A stretch of DNA of 64,000 nt from Rhodoglobus sp. (GCA_025464445.1 JAODLY010000055.1:1-64000), one strand, 5' to 3'. Counted from the first letter of the stretch, positions 8,847 through 18,494 are shown. The notes: a model not told the origin generated them from the sequence alone. Numbers and translations are program-made.

Positions 8847-9971
8847 CTACAGGTCGGCGTGCAGCTGCCAGACCTTCTCGGCGGCGCCGCGCCAGCTGAA
8901 CATGCGCGCACGGTCCGTGCCCGAGTAGCGCAGCCGCCCGGCGAGCTCGCTGTCGCTGAGCACACGGCCGATGGCGGCGGCGAGGCGCGCTGGGTAGTCG
9001 TCGTCATCCCCGCGCTCCACTGCCAGCCCGGCATCGGCGGCGAGTTCCAGGAGCGCCGCCGCGTCGGAGTGCACCACAGGGGTCCCGAGCGCGAAGGCCT
9101 CGAGCATGGGCATCCCGAACCCTTCTTCGAGGTTGGGATACGCGAACACCGCCGCGCGCGAGATCGCGACCGAGAGGTCGTTGTCGCCAAGCCGGCCGAG
9201 GCCGCGCACCCGATCGGCGGGCATCCCGGCATCGGCGACGAGCGCGGCGAGAGTCGCGTCATCGGGGTCGGGGCCGGCCAGCAGCAGGGGCACATCGGCA
9301 TCCACACTGGCCATCGCCCTGATCAGCTGGTCGATCCCGCGCCTGGGCTCGAGTGCGCCAGACGCGAGCACGTAGCGCACGGGCAACCCCAGCCGTGCAG
9401 ACCGCTCGTCGGCGTCCGCGGGCAGGGCCAGTGTCGAGCTCGGTGCCCCGCTGATGACCCGGATGCGGTCGCCAAACCCGACGAACTCGCTGAGCTGCTC
9501 TGCCACTGCATGGCTCGGCACCACCACGGCATCGGCGTATTTCTGCGCGCGCCTGGCCATGCCTTTGTACCAGGCGACGGCTCGCGGGGCGAGCGTGTCC
9601 GGATGCGTCCAGGCGAGAGCGTCATGGAACGTGACGGCGATCTGGTCCCCGTCATTGAGCCTGTCGTGCCTCGCCAGCGGTGCGAGCGGGCTTGGCGCAT
9701 GGACCATGCCGCTGCCGGGGAGTCTCGTGAAACCGTGCTGCCAGGCGGTGCGCAGCTCACGGCGGGCGAGCGGGCTCTTGTGGAGTACCTGCAGGCCGGG
9801 CAGCCGATCGAGGATACGGGCGTATTCGGGTTCGGTGGACGCCGAGACGAATCCCTCGACGTAACAGCCGCGTGGTGCTGTCCTGATGATTTCGCGGGTG
9901 AGTTCTTCCGTGTAGCGCCCGACGCTGCCGTGGTCGTGCATCTCATCGAGGATGACGCGGAGGGTGGTCAT
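8847..9971 (-). CDS. GT4-family glycosyltransferase
   Basis: This 374-residue GT-B protein has GSVGRYTEEL in the acceptor half and ASGALEPRRGIDQLIRA at the start of the donor half. LEEGFGMPMLEAFALGTPVV (residue about 275 onward) is the EX7E nucleotide-sugar-binding region. It is probably a cytosolic retaining transferase for the surface polymer. A GAGGGAG ribosome-binding site lies seven bases before the ATG. It is followed convergently by the LCP gene with no spacer, and rmlD lies 105 bases upstream. Donor sugar is unknown. Confidence 0.82.
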   Translation of the reverse strand: MTTLRVILDEMHDHGSVGRYTEELTREIIRTAPRGCYVEGFVSASTEPEYARILDRLPGLQVLHKSPLARRELRTAWQHGFTRLPGSGMVHAPSPLAPLARHDRLNDGDQIAVTFHDALAWTHPDTLAPRAVAWYKGMARRAQKYADAVVVPSHAVAEQLSEFVGFGDRIRVISGAPSSTLALPADADERSARLGLPVRYVLASGALEPRRGIDQLIRAMASVDADVPLLLAGPDPDDATLAALVADAGMPADRVRGLGRLGDNDLSVAISRAAVFAYPNLEEGFGMPMLEAFALGTPVVHSDAAALLELAADAGLAVERGDDDDYPARLAAAIGRVLSDSELAGRLRYSGTDRARMFSWRGAAEKVWQLHADL

Positions 9972-10076
9972 TGCTGCACTCCCTCGATGATCGCGTCTGT
10001 GAGGCGAAACAAGCAGTCACCTAACCGGGCCGGATGAGACAACATCAACTGCCAATGATAGCCCGGCACACGGTGC

Positions 10077-10928
10077 CTACGGCGTTGTCGCACCGGCCGC
10101 GGTCGCCTCGACGAGCGCCTCGGACCATGATCTCATCGGTGCGAGCCCGACAGTTGCCCACCCGTCGTGCCCGAGCACGGAGTAGGCAGGTCGCGGGGCG
10201 GGGCGCACGAACGTCGAGCTGTCTGTGGGCCGCACCCGTTCGGGGTCCAGGCTGCTCGCGGCGAAGATCGCCCGCGCGAAGTCGAACCAGCTCGTCTGGC
10301 CCGAACTGGTGGCGTGATAGACACCAGCAGGGGCATCCGAATCCAACAGGGTCACTATCTGGTGCGCCAGGTCGAGGGTCCACGTCGGTTGCCCGACCTG
10401 GTCGGTCACGACGCTCACCACGTCGCGCTCCTGGGCGAGCCGGCGCATCGTCTTACCGAAGTTGGGACCGTGCGCGCCGTAGAGCCATGCGGTGCGAACG
10501 ATGTACGAGTTGTCAGGGTTCGCCGCGCGAACCAGCCGCTCGCCCTCGGCTTTCGTTCGCCCGTATGCGGACACGGGATGAAGCGGCGCGTCCTCTGGGT
10601 ACGGTGTAGTCGCGCTCCCGTCGAAGACGTAGTCTGTCGAAACCTGCACCATCCGTGCCCCGAACTCGGCGGCCGCGGCCGCGAGAATGCCGGCACCCAC
10701 GGCATTGACGAGGTGAGCCTCATGCTCCTGGCTCTCCGCGTCGTCGACCTTCGTGTACGCAGCGGCATTGAGGATCACATCGTGCCCTTCGACGGCGGCA
10801 CGTACGGCATCCCGATCGGTGATGTCGAGTTGGGACCTGCTGAGGGAGTCGACGTCACGTCCGGCCAGGGCGGCTGTGAGGTCGGTTCCGAGCATCCCGC
10901 TCCCGCCGACGACGAGGTAGCGGGTCAC
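10077..10928 (-). CDS. rmlD: dTDP-4-dehydrorhamnose reductase
   Basis: This 283-residue SDR enzyme performs the last step to dTDP-L-rhamnose. GGSGMLG (8-14) binds NAD(P)H, VSTDYVFDG is the family signature, and Tyr122/Lys126 in AYGRTKAEGE form the catalytic pair. TAWLYGAHGPNFGKTM follows as usual. The GTG start overlaps the rmlB stop (GTGA, 10925-10928), which fixes the start and indicates translational coupling. Confidence 0.93.
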   Translation of the reverse strand: MTRYLVVGGSGMLGTDLTAALAGRDVDSLSRSQLDITDRDAVRAAVEGHDVILNAAAYTKVDDAESQEHEAHLVNAVGAGILAAAAAEFGARMVQVSTDYVFDGSATTPYPEDAPLHPVSAYGRTKAEGERLVRAANPDNSYIVRTAWLYGAHGPNFGKTMRRLAQERDVVSVVTDQVGQPTWTLDLAHQIVTLLDSDAPAGVYHATSSGQTSWFDFARAIFAASSLDPERVRPTDSSTFVRPAPRPAYSVLGHDGWATVGLAPMRSWSEALVEATAAGATTP

Positions 10929-11908
10929 AGCGCTGCGCGTTCCTTGAGCGGCTCCCACCACGGGCGGTTGTCGCGGTACCACTGCACGACATCCGAGAGC
11001 CCCTGCGCGAAAGGGACGAGCGGCTCGTAGCCGAGCTCAGAGCGGATCTTCGAGATATCGACGGAGTACCTGAGGTCGTGCCCGAGCCGGTCCTGCACCC
11101 TGTCGACGTACGACCAGTCTTTGCCCGTGGCATCCAGCAGCAACTGCGTGAGTTCCTTGTTGGTGAGCTCCGTGCCGCCGCCGATGTTGTAGATCTCGCC
11201 GGCGCGACCGCCGGCCAGCACCATCGCGATGCCGCGGGTGTGGTCGTCGACGTGCAGCCAGTCGCGGATGTTGTTGCCCTCGCCGTAGAGCGGCACGTGC
11301 CTGTCGTCGATGAGGTTCGTGACGAACAGCGGGATGACCTTCTCGGGAAAGTGGTAAGGCCCGTAGTTGTTCGAGCAGCGCGTGATCGACAGGTTCAGGC
11401 CGTGGGTGCGGAAGTAGCTGCGCGCGAGCAGGTCGCTGCCGGCCTTCGAAGCCGAGTATGGCGAGTTCGGCTCCAGCGCACGGGTCTCGTCCCACGACCC
11501 TTCGGCGATGGACCCGTACACCTCGTCTGTGGAAACGTGCACGAAGCGCTTGAGGTTGTTGCGCAGCGCGGCATCCAGGAGCCTCTGGGTGCCGAGCACA
11601 TTGGTCTCCACGAAGATGCCGGAGTCGCGCACCGAGCGGTCGACGTGTGACTCGGCGGCGAAGTGCACGACGGCGTCGACGCCAGGCAACAACCTGTCGA
11701 GCAGGTCGGAATCGCGGATGTCGCCATGCACGAAGCTGTACCGCCCGGAGTCGGCCACCGGTGCGAGGTTCTCGAGGTTGCCCGAGTAGGTGAGTGCATC
11801 GAGCACGACCACCTCGGCGCCTTCCAGCCCAGGATACGCATCCTCAAGGGTTCGTCGAACGAAGTTCGAGCCGATGAAGCCGGCTCCGCCAGTCACGAGG
11901 ATTTTCAT
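10925..11908 (-). CDS. rmlB: dTDP-glucose 4,6-dehydratase
   Basis: This 327-residue enzyme turns dTDP-glucose into dTDP-4-dehydro-6-deoxyglucose. GGAGFIGSN (7-15) binds NAD. The catalytic Thr-Asp-Glu is in STDEVYG (127-129), and Tyr151/Lys155 lie in YSASK. RCSNNYGPYHFPEKVIP and EGNNIRDWLHV complete the signature. AAGGAG lies a few bases before the ATG. It is co-transcribed with rmlD but separated from rmlC and rmlA by a glycosyltransferase and the wzm-wzt pair on the other strand. Confidence 0.95.
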   Translation of the reverse strand: MKILVTGGAGFIGSNFVRRTLEDAYPGLEGAEVVVLDALTYSGNLENLAPVADSGRYSFVHGDIRDSDLLDRLLPGVDAVVHFAAESHVDRSVRDSGIFVETNVLGTQRLLDAALRNNLKRFVHVSTDEVYGSIAEGSWDETRALEPNSPYSASKAGSDLLARSYFRTHGLNLSITRCSNNYGPYHFPEKVIPLFVTNLIDDRHVPLYGEGNNIRDWLHVDDHTRGIAMVLAGGRAGEIYNIGGGTELTNKELTQLLLDATGKDWSYVDRVQDRLGHDLRYSVDISKIRSELGYEPLVPFAQGLSDVVQWYRDNRPWWEPLKERAAL

Positions 11909-11929
11909 GGGTCTCCTTAGCAGGATCGG

Positions 11930-12880
11930 CTACCAGATCCCGATTGCGATCAGCAGGCCAATTATCCACTGGTCACGGGGCCGGCGCCGCATCGTTCCTG
12001 CCCGGCGAGCGAGCCTCAGGCGGTTCCGGATGCCTCGGCTCTCGAAGAGGGCGAGCATCTGCTCGAGCGCCGCGCGCCGCTCGCCCTCCGCCAGGCCGAT
12101 TGCGACACGGGCGTGAAGGACCGCCTCGTTGCGGTGCCAGCGCTCGCGGATGAGCTTGAGACGTGAGAGTGCCGATGCCGCGCCGACGTTCGACCCCAGC
12201 ACGTTGCTGTCATGCTGCCGGTAGTCCAGCGACGGCTCCCCGTCGATATGCCACGACCAGCCTCGGCCGCGCGCGATGGCATAGATGAGGGAGTCGTGGA
12301 ACTCGGCCTTCGAGGCCGGGGAGCGCGGGTCATCCAATTCGCCAGCGACGAGGAGTGCCAGCCGGGGCGACAACACGAAAGTCGAGCCGGGCCCTGGGCT
12401 CTCGGTGAGGTAGTCGAACTCGCGCTGCGGGAAGTCCTTGCGGACCAGGGTGCGTCGGCCCGATGGCGTGAAGGCGGTCACGCTCGAGGAGACGGCATCG
12501 TGGCCACCCGCCCGGAGGATGCCTACATGTCTCTCGAGTTTGCCAGGATGCCACACGTCATCCTGGTCGCTGAAGGCGAGATAGCCCTCGAGATTCGGAA
12601 CCACGAGCCGGATGAGCCGATAGAAGTTGGCCGCAGACCCGCCCGACGATCCCATCGACGGGAGCACGGAGAGACGGTCGTCGGACGTGGCCCGTTCGAG
12701 CAGCCACTCGCGCGTGCCGTCGGTGGACTCGTCGTCGAGCGCCACGACCCTGAGGGCGACACCCTCCTGCGCGAGAATGCTGTCGAGCTGCTGGGGGAGC
12801 CACGCTAGCCCGTTCCATGTGGCCAGGAGCACGGTCACGAGAGGTGCCGCACCGGAGGCGTCCGGGAGCGGCGTGGTCAT
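11930..12880 (-). CDS. GT2 glycosyltransferase (rhamnosyltransferase-like)
   Basis: This 316-residue GT-A protein resembles the RfbN/WbbL rhamnosyltransferase group. VTVLLATWNGLAWLPQQLDSIL opens the fold, DDESTDGT follows, and the acceptor/donor motif FSDQDDVWHPGK carries the DxD-type acidic residues. Its position, 21 bases upstream of rmlB on the same strand, supports L-rhamnose as donor, but this is inference. TATCAT lies exactly six bases before the ATG, suggesting a leaderless mRNA. Confidence 0.82.
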   Translation of the reverse strand: MTTPLPDASGAAPLVTVLLATWNGLAWLPQQLDSILAQEGVALRVVALDDESTDGTREWLLERATSDDRLSVLPSMGSSGGSAANFYRLIRLVVPNLEGYLAFSDQDDVWHPGKLERHVGILRAGGHDAVSSSVTAFTPSGRRTLVRKDFPQREFDYLTESPGPGSTFVLSPRLALLVAGELDDPRSPASKAEFHDSLIYAIARGRGWSWHIDGEPSLDYRQHDSNVLGSNVGAASALSRLKLIRERWHRNEAVLHARVAIGLAEGERRAALEQMLALFESRGIRNRLRLARRAGTMRRRPRDQWIIGLLIAIGIW

Positions 12881-12886
12881 TGTTCC

Positions 12887-12892
12887 ATGATA
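12887..12892 (-). promoter_or_regulatory. -10 box for leaderless GT2-rmlB-rmlD unit
   Basis: TATCAT on the minus strand is followed by six bases and the ATG at 12880. Confidence 0.55.
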
Positions 12893-12901
12893 GTTCTAGG
12901 C

Positions 12902-12907
12902 TAGATT
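12902..12907 (+). promoter_or_regulatory. -10 box for wzm-wzt
   Basis: TAGATT gives a predicted leader of about 33 bases before the ATG at 12947, with GAGG at 12939-12942 as a likely ribosome-binding site. It is divergent from the GT2-rmlB-rmlD promoter. Confidence 0.45.
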
Positions 12908-12946
12908 GGTGCGCGGCCCAGCGGCCCTGTCCCGGTTTGAGGTTGC

Positions 12947-13783
12947 ATGCGTTATTTGAAGGAAGTGTTCGCCGCTCGCGAGCTTCTGGGCAATCTTGTC
13001 GCGCGCGAAGTCAAAGGCAAGTACAGCCGCACGATCTTCGGCCAGCTGTGGTCCCTCGTGAACCCGCTCGCGCTCATGCTCATCTACACCTTCGTGTTCG
13101 GGCTGATCTTCCGGGCTAATCCGGATCCCGGCGATCCTAGCGGCCTCAATGTATTCGCGCTGTGGCTGCTGTGCGGCCTGCTTCCCTGGATCTTCTTCTC
13201 CTCCGTCGTCACGGTCGGGGCAGGGTCGCTTGTCGCCAACGCGGGTCTCATCCAGAAGGTCTACTTCACCCGCATCGTGCTTCCCCTCTCTGTCGTCGGC
13301 TCCACGGCATACAACTGGCTCTTCGAGATGTTCGTGCTCCTCGTCGCGCTCTTGATCGCCGGCGCGTTCGTGCTGCCCTGGATCCCGTTGCTGCTCGTCG
13401 TGATGATCATGCTCACGGTCTTCAGCGCGGGGATCGCGCTCATGCTCGCGATCGCGAACGTCTACTTCCGCGACACGCAGTGGTTCCTCTCGATCGCGCT
13501 GCAGATCGGCATGTACCTGACTCCGATCATCTACCCGATTTCGCTCGTCGAGCAGGCCTCGAAGGATGTCGGCGGTCTCGCCGGAACCCCGATCACCCTC
13601 ATCGACCTGTACCGCCTGAACCCGATGGACCACTTCGTGACCGTCTTCCGCCAGGTGCTGTACGACAACCGCTGGCCCGACGGCATCGAGATGCTCATCT
13701 GCCTCGGCTGGGCGGTCGGTGCCGCGGTGCTCGGCACGATCATCTTCCGGCGCAACGAGAAGAACCTGGCGGAGGCACTGTGA
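12947..13783 (+). CDS. wzm: Polysaccharide ABC exporter, permease subunit
   Basis: This 278-residue protein is an ABC-2-type permease with an amphipathic N-terminus (LVAREVKGKYSRTIFGQLWSLVNPLALML) and about six membrane helices. It should form the membrane channel that exports a finished lipid-linked polysaccharide. It precedes the ATPase gene, with a GTGA overlap at 13780-13783. The family includes Wzm, TagG and RfbA-like permeases. Placement among the rhamnose genes favours a rhamnose-containing polymer as cargo. Confidence 0.9.
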   Translation: MRYLKEVFAARELLGNLVAREVKGKYSRTIFGQLWSLVNPLALMLIYTFVFGLIFRANPDPGDPSGLNVFALWLLCGLLPWIFFSSVVTVGAGSLVANAGLIQKVYFTRIVLPLSVVGSTAYNWLFEMFVLLVALLIAGAFVLPWIPLLLVVMIMLTVFSAGIALMLAIANVYFRDTQWFLSIALQIGMYLTPIIYPISLVEQASKDVGGLAGTPITLIDLYRLNPMDHFVTVFRQVLYDNRWPDGIEMLICLGWAVGAAVLGTIIFRRNEKNLAEAL

Positions 13784-14517
13784 GCGACATCGCCGTCAGC
13801 GTGAACCACGTCAGCAAGAGTTTCCGGCTTTACCATGAGCGCAACCAGACCATCAAGTCGGCAGTCATGCGTGGCCGTCGTTCGGTGCACGAGGATTTCT
13901 GGGCCCTCAGGGACGTCTCCTTCGACGTGCCAGCCGGCTCGACATTCGGCCTCATCGGCAGCAACGGCTCCGGCAAGTCGACGCTCCTCAAGTGCCTGGC
14001 GAACATCTACTACCCGAACGAGGGCGCGATCACGCACTTCGGCAGGGTGGCCGCGATGCTCGAGGTCGGCTCTGGCTTCCACTCCGAGCTGTCGGGCCGA
14101 GAGAACATCTTCCTGAACGGGTCAATCCTCGGGATGTCCAAGAAGGAAATCACCCGGAAGTATGAGGAGATCGTGGATTTCTCGGGCGTCGAGAAGTTCA
14201 TCGACCAGCCCGTCAAGAACTACTCCTCGGGAATGTACGTGCGGCTCGGTTTCGCCATCGCGATCAATGTCGACCCGGACATCCTCGTGGTCGACGAGGT
14301 GCTCGCCGTGGGCGACTCCGAGTTCCAGGAGAAGTGCTTCCAGAAGTTCGTCGACTTCAGGCGCGCGGGCAAGACCGTGATCCTCGTGAGCCACTCGATG
14401 GAGACGGTCAAACTCATGTGCGACCAGGCGGCCTGGCTCAGCCACGGTGAGCTGATGATCACGGGCGACGCCCAGCCGACCATCCAGGCCTACCAGGACT
14501 CGCTCGGACAGGGCTGA
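13780..14517 (+). CDS. wzt: Polysaccharide ABC exporter, ATP-binding subunit
   Basis: This 245-residue ATPase has Walker A GSNGSGKST (60-68), the signature SSGMYVRL (149-156), Walker B ILVVDE (168-173) and the switch histidine in VSHS (His205). It ends soon after the nucleotide-binding fold, so it lacks the C-terminal carbohydrate-binding domain of long Wzt proteins. It resembles the short TagH/RfbE-like core. The GTG start overlaps the wzm stop. Export probably does not depend on recognition of a modified chain end by this subunit. Confidence 0.92.
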   Translation: MSDIAVSVNHVSKSFRLYHERNQTIKSAVMRGRRSVHEDFWALRDVSFDVPAGSTFGLIGSNGSGKSTLLKCLANIYYPNEGAITHFGRVAAMLEVGSGFHSELSGRENIFLNGSILGMSKKEITRKYEEIVDFSGVEKFIDQPVKNYSSGMYVRLGFAIAINVDPDILVVDEVLAVGDSEFQEKCFQKFVDFRRAGKTVILVSHSMETVKLMCDQAAWLSHGELMITGDAQPTIQAYQDSLGQG

Positions 14518-14545
14518 CTTCCATTTGGCCCTGAAAGCACTCGGC

Positions 14546-14551
14546 TAGGAT
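14546..14551 (+). promoter_or_regulatory. -10 box for leaderless rmlC-rmlA
   Basis: TAGGAT is followed by six bases and the GTG at 14558. Confidence 0.6.
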
Positions 14552-14557
14552 TCATGG

Positions 14558-15166
14558 GTGCAGGTCAGAGAGTTATCGATACCGGACGCCTACGAGATCA
14601 CCCCCCGGCAGCACGCGGATGACCGGGGCGTCTTCCTCGAGTGGTACCGCTTCGACCTCCTCGAGGAGGCCGTGGGCCACCCCCTCGATCTTCGGCAGGC
14701 CAACACGTCGGTGTCGCGCAAGGGCGTCGTCCGCGGCATACATTTCGCGACCCTGCCGCCCAGCCAGGCAAAGTACGTGACCGCGATGCACGGCGCCGTG
14801 CTCGACTTCGTCGTGGACATCCGCGTGGGGTCCCCCACGTTCGGGCAATGGGATTCAGTGCTCCTCGATACCACCGACCGCCGCGCCATCTACCTGGCCG
14901 AAGGTCTTGGCCACGCCTTCGTCGCCCTCACCGATGATGCAACGGTGAGCTACCTCGTCTCCGAGACGTACCTCCCCGGCGTCGAGTTCGGGATCAACCC
15001 GAGCGACCCGGAGGTCGCCCTTGAGTTCCCCGAGGTCGGCGGGTTGGTGCTGTCTTCCAAGGACACCGACGCGCCTTCCCTCGCCGAAGCGGCGGCGGCG
15101 GGGCTCCTTCCCAACTGGGACGATGCGCGCGCCTACTATGACTCCCTCGATAAGAGCGGGAACTGA
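14558..15166 (+). CDS. rmlC: dTDP-4-dehydrorhamnose 3,5-epimerase
   Basis: This 202-residue cupin enzyme epimerises C3 and C5 of the 4-keto sugar. The catalytic base is in RGIHF (His62) and the general acid in VSYLVSE (Tyr132), at the canonical positions. The GTG start is supported by the TAGGAT box six bases upstream. rmlA follows after two bases, so the two are one operon. Together with rmlB and rmlD on the other strand, the dTDP-rhamnose pathway is complete. Confidence 0.94.
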   Translation: MQVRELSIPDAYEITPRQHADDRGVFLEWYRFDLLEEAVGHPLDLRQANTSVSRKGVVRGIHFATLPPSQAKYVTAMHGAVLDFVVDIRVGSPTFGQWDSVLLDTTDRRAIYLAEGLGHAFVALTDDATVSYLVSETYLPGVEFGINPSDPEVALEFPEVGGLVLSSKDTDAPSLAEAAAAGLLPNWDDARAYYDSLDKSGN

Positions 15167-15168
15167 CG

Positions 15169-16026
15169 ATGCGCGGAATCATCCTGGCCGGCGGATCAGG
15201 CACCCGATTGTGGCCGATCACCCGCGGTATCTCGAAGCAGCTCATGCCGATTTACGACAAGCCGATGATCTACTACCCGCTGTCGACGCTCATGATGGCA
15301 GGCATCCGGGAGATTCTCATCATCACGACTCCCGAGTACAACGAGCAGTTCCGCGCGCTCCTGGGCGACGGCTCTTTGCTGGGCATCCGGCTCGAATACG
15401 CGGTGCAGCCATCACCGGACGGCCTCGCCCAGGCCTTCATCATCGGCGAGGAGTTTATCGGCGACGAGAGTGTCGCCCTTGTGCTCGGCGACAATATCTT
15501 CCATGGCATCGGCCTCGGTGCATCCCTGCGGGCCAGCGATGAGATGGACGGCGGGCTGGTCTTTGCTTACCACGTCTCCAATCCGAGCGCCTACGGCGTC
15601 GTCGAGTTCGACGACGAGCACAACGCGGTCTCGATCGAGGAGAAGCCCGAGAACCCGAAGAGCAACTACGCTGTGCCAGGTCTCTACTTCTATGACAACT
15701 CGGTCATCGAGATCGCCAAGGCCATCACGCCCAGCGCCCGCGGGGAGCTGGAGATCTCGACGGTCAACGAGCGCTACCTGCAGGCCGGCAAGCTCCGCGT
15801 GCAGATCCTCGATCGCGGCACCGCCTGGCTCGACACCGGCACGTTCGAGTCGATGATGCAGGCGTCCGAGTACGTCCGTGTCATCGAGGACCGACAGGGT
15901 TACAAGATCGGCTGCATCGAGGAGATCGCCTGGCGAGCGGGCTGGATCGACGACGCGGCCCTCATCGAGCTCGCCAAGCCGCTTGCCAAGAGTGGCTATG
16001 GGGAGTACTTGGCGCGCCTGCTCTGA
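15169..16026 (+). CDS. rmlA: Glucose-1-phosphate thymidylyltransferase
   Basis: This 285-residue enzyme makes dTDP-glucose from dTTP and glucose-1-phosphate, the committed step of the rhamnose pathway. [20 protein letters not shown] (about 8-27) is the nucleotidyltransferase loop, and LGDNIFHG carries the metal-binding aspartate. [10 protein letters not shown] and WLDTGTF further down are typical. It lies two bases after rmlC and ends three bases before the convergent bidomain GT gene. Confidence 0.95.
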   Translation: MRGIILAGGSGTRLWPITRGISKQLMPIYDKPMIYYPLSTLMMAGIREILIITTPEYNEQFRALLGDGSLLGIRLEYAVQPSPDGLAQAFIIGEEFIGDESVALVLGDNIFHGIGLGASLRASDEMDGGLVFAYHVSNPSAYGVVEFDDEHNAVSIEEKPENPKSNYAVPGLYFYDNSVIEIAKAITPSARGELEISTVNERYLQAGKLRVQILDRGTAWLDTGTFESMMQASEYVRVIEDRQGYKIGCIEEIAWRAGWIDDAALIELAKPLAKSGYGEYLARLL

Positions 16027-16029
16027 GCC

Positions 16030-18240
16030 TCAGGCGAGGGCATCTACGAGAGCGGTGAAGTGCTCCCAGCCGTGTTGTGCTGCGGCGAAGTCATAGGCGG
16101 TCCGGATGATCTTCTGGCGTTCCTCGACGGAGCCCATGAGCTGCGTGATGGCGCGGACGAACCCCTCGGCGTCATCCGGGCTCGAGACCAGCAGGCCGGT
16201 CACGTTGTCGCGCACGATGTCGGTGACCCCGCCCACTGCGGTGGCGATCACCGGAAGGCCCAGCAGCATCGATTGCACGAGAACGAGTGGGAGGCCCTCG
16301 GACTCCGAGGTCAGCAGGAGTGCATGGTAATCGTGAGTCGGGAGCGCCTCGAGCCCACCCGAGTAGGGGCCGCGGTAGATGACGCCCGCCGCCGCGAGCG
16401 ACTTCATGAGCGTGGCGCCGTCGGAGGAGAGCACCTGCTGACCGTGCACCGAGATGCTCACCGGGAGGTCCTGCTTGCGCAAGAGCTCGGCGATCCGGAT
16501 GAGGGAGTCGGGACGCTTCTCCTTGTCGAGACGGTGCGGCCACAGCAGGCGGAAGGGATCCTGTTGCGTGAATACCCGGTCATCGTGTGCCCGGGTCGTC
16601 GTATTCAGCGGCGGGAGTGTCTCGAGCGCCGGCTGGTGGTGCACCCGCACCTTGGCGGGCCCGAGGGCGAGCATCTCCGACACGATCCCAGCGGTCACCG
16701 TGTTGTCGGTGATGATCCCTTCGATCTCATCGAGGTACTCGCGCTGGCCGTCATCCGTGATCGGGTTGACGGGGTAACCTGCGCCGATGCGATCGAAAGC
16801 GAAGAGCGTGAGATGGATGCGCATCGTGTCCGCGAGCTGGTGGCCGTAGAGGTGCAGCGAGTTGGTCACGTCGAAGCAGTTCACCGACACCACGAGTTCA
16901 GGGGCGACCATGAGGAGCGCCTGCGCGATGATCCGGCGCTGCTGGTTTGGAGTGAGGGAGCGAATCTCCTGTGAGACCTGGACGAAACGAACGCCCTCCG
17001 GCACGAGATGCTGCAGGGTGTTCGAGGGCGTGTACGTGGCGAGCATGGTGACGTCGCCCTTGAAGCGCGGGCTCGCCGCAAGCGCGCGCGCGTAGTTGAG
17101 GGAGACCAGGTCGGCACCGCCGATGCCGACCCAGGGCACGGCGACTATCGCACGCGGAAATGGCCGGAGTTGGGCGACGAGGTCGACAAGAATCTGCGCA
17201 TAGCCGTCAACGTACGGATGCCATTCAGGCACCATCCCGTAGCCGTTGGCCGTCCACGAGACGGCGGGTTCGATCTCGGCCGCACGCCTGAGGTGCTTGA
17301 CGACGGCGGGGGACACGTCTGCGGGCCTGCCCCTGTAGACACCCATCGCCCATCCGTAGAGACGTTCCTTGGTCGACTGCCTCAGGGAGCCGAGGAGCAG
17401 GCGCGCGACCGGCCGGGCGACGCGGTAAACCCCGCGTATGACCCGTTTGTTGCGGTCCCGTGCGGACGGCTCCTTGGGCGCCGGCGCGCCTACTTTGACA
17501 GGCATCGCGGAGATGAGCCCATCGAGGTCGAAGGGCGGCAGGATCGAGCGCAGGTGCCCGTTGTTAACGCCACCGAACGCCCGCACCCGGTAGAAGAACA
17601 TGGTGCCGGGGGCTGGGCGGTGGGAGATACCGGCGATCGAGGTCTCGATATTCCACAACCAATCCTCGGGGCCGAACCCATCACCGGGGCGAATTGCCCG
17701 GTATGGATTGTCAAGGTACGTGGAGCGAAGGGATATCGAGGACGACGGCCACAGGTTGTTGCGGATCAACAGGAGATGATCGACGTCCTCGGTGGCCGGG
17801 ACAGTCCAGATCGCTGAGCGATCGCCGAAGCTGACCACCGTGGCGGGATGCACGATGATCGGGGCCTCGGACGCCTCGAGCGTGCGCACCCCCTCGACGA
17901 GGTAGTTGTGGGATACGAGGTCGTCGCCGTCGCAGAACGCGACGAACCGACCCCGGGCGTTGGTGGCCCCGGCGTTACGACTGGCCCCGGCGTCCCCGTG
18001 CGAGACCTCGATGAGACGCACGGGGACCACTGCGCGATCAGGGTCGAGCCACAGCGTCGCCTCCGCGAGCGTGTCGGGCGTGGCCCGGTCCAGCACGATG
18101 ACCAGCTCGCAGTCGCGAGCGGTCGCGGTGACCTCCTCGATCGCTGCCATTAAACTGCGCAGCGTGGGCCGCAGCAGGCGCCCCTCGGAGTGCACGTTTA
18201 CCACGACCGAGAGGGTGATGCCGCTCGCCTCATTAGTCAT
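16030..18240 (-). CDS. Two-domain glycosyltransferase (GT2 + GT4)
   Basis: This 736-residue protein joins two transferase folds. Residues about 8-250 are GT-A: LSVVVNVHSEGRLLRPTLRSL, GASRNAGATNARG and FCDGDDLV with the DxD-type acidic motif. Residues about 390-736 are GT-B: IGGADLVSLNYARAL, LWPHRLDKEKRPDSLI and SESEGLPLVLVQSMLLGLPV with the EX7E-like region. Such proteins can add two sugars in sequence. An AGGA-type site precedes the ATG at 18240. Donor sugars are unknown. It is convergent with rmlA with only three bases between stops. Confidence 0.82.
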   Translation of the reverse strand: MTNEASGITLSVVVNVHSEGRLLRPTLRSLMAAIEEVTATARDCELVIVLDRATPDTLAEATLWLDPDRAVVPVRLIEVSHGDAGASRNAGATNARGRFVAFCDGDDLVSHNYLVEGVRTLEASEAPIIVHPATVVSFGDRSAIWTVPATEDVDHLLLIRNNLWPSSSISLRSTYLDNPYRAIRPGDGFGPEDWLWNIETSIAGISHRPAPGTMFFYRVRAFGGVNNGHLRSILPPFDLDGLISAMPVKVGAPAPKEPSARDRNKRVIRGVYRVARPVARLLLGSLRQSTKERLYGWAMGVYRGRPADVSPAVVKHLRRAAEIEPAVSWTANGYGMVPEWHPYVDGYAQILVDLVAQLRPFPRAIVAVPWVGIGGADLVSLNYARALAASPRFKGDVTMLATYTPSNTLQHLVPEGVRFVQVSQEIRSLTPNQQRRIIAQALLMVAPELVVSVNCFDVTNSLHLYGHQLADTMRIHLTLFAFDRIGAGYPVNPITDDGQREYLDEIEGIITDNTVTAGIVSEMLALGPAKVRVHHQPALETLPPLNTTTRAHDDRVFTQQDPFRLLWPHRLDKEKRPDSLIRIAELLRKQDLPVSISVHGQQVLSSDGATLMKSLAAAGVIYRGPYSGGLEALPTHDYHALLLTSESEGLPLVLVQSMLLGLPVIATAVGGVTDIVRDNVTGLLVSSPDDAEGFVRAITQLMGSVEERQKIIRTAYDFAAAQHGWEHFTALVDALA

Positions 18241-18494
18241 CGTGTAGTTCCTCGTCGTCTGTCCATAGTGATTCGCGGCATGGCCGTGCTCAGCCAGGCG
18301 CCCCCGGATGTCGCTGGTTCGCGCGACCCGCCCCAGCGAGTGGCTGGCGATGGATCCTCCGATGCCGGCCCGCTACGGTGCTGTCATTCTCCATGATGTG
18401 ACATTGAGGATCCTGAGTGTCTCCTGTCGGGCGGCGTGCAGCCGCCGTGCACTCGAGCATTATCGTCATGGCCCGCGGCTCCGCTTTGGTTATC
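18241..18494. other. 254-bp spacer between two leftward glycosyltransferase genes
   Basis: No gene was recognised. A short hairpin (GGCGGC 18430-18435 with GCCGCC 18441-18446) may end the upstream GT2 transcript, and the promoter of the bidomain gene should lie in the remaining part. No clear -10 could be assigned. Confidence 0.4.

Noticed and set aside
18430-18446. Hairpin as a proven terminator
   Set aside because: The stem is only 6 bp with no U-tract, so it is mentioned only as a possibility.
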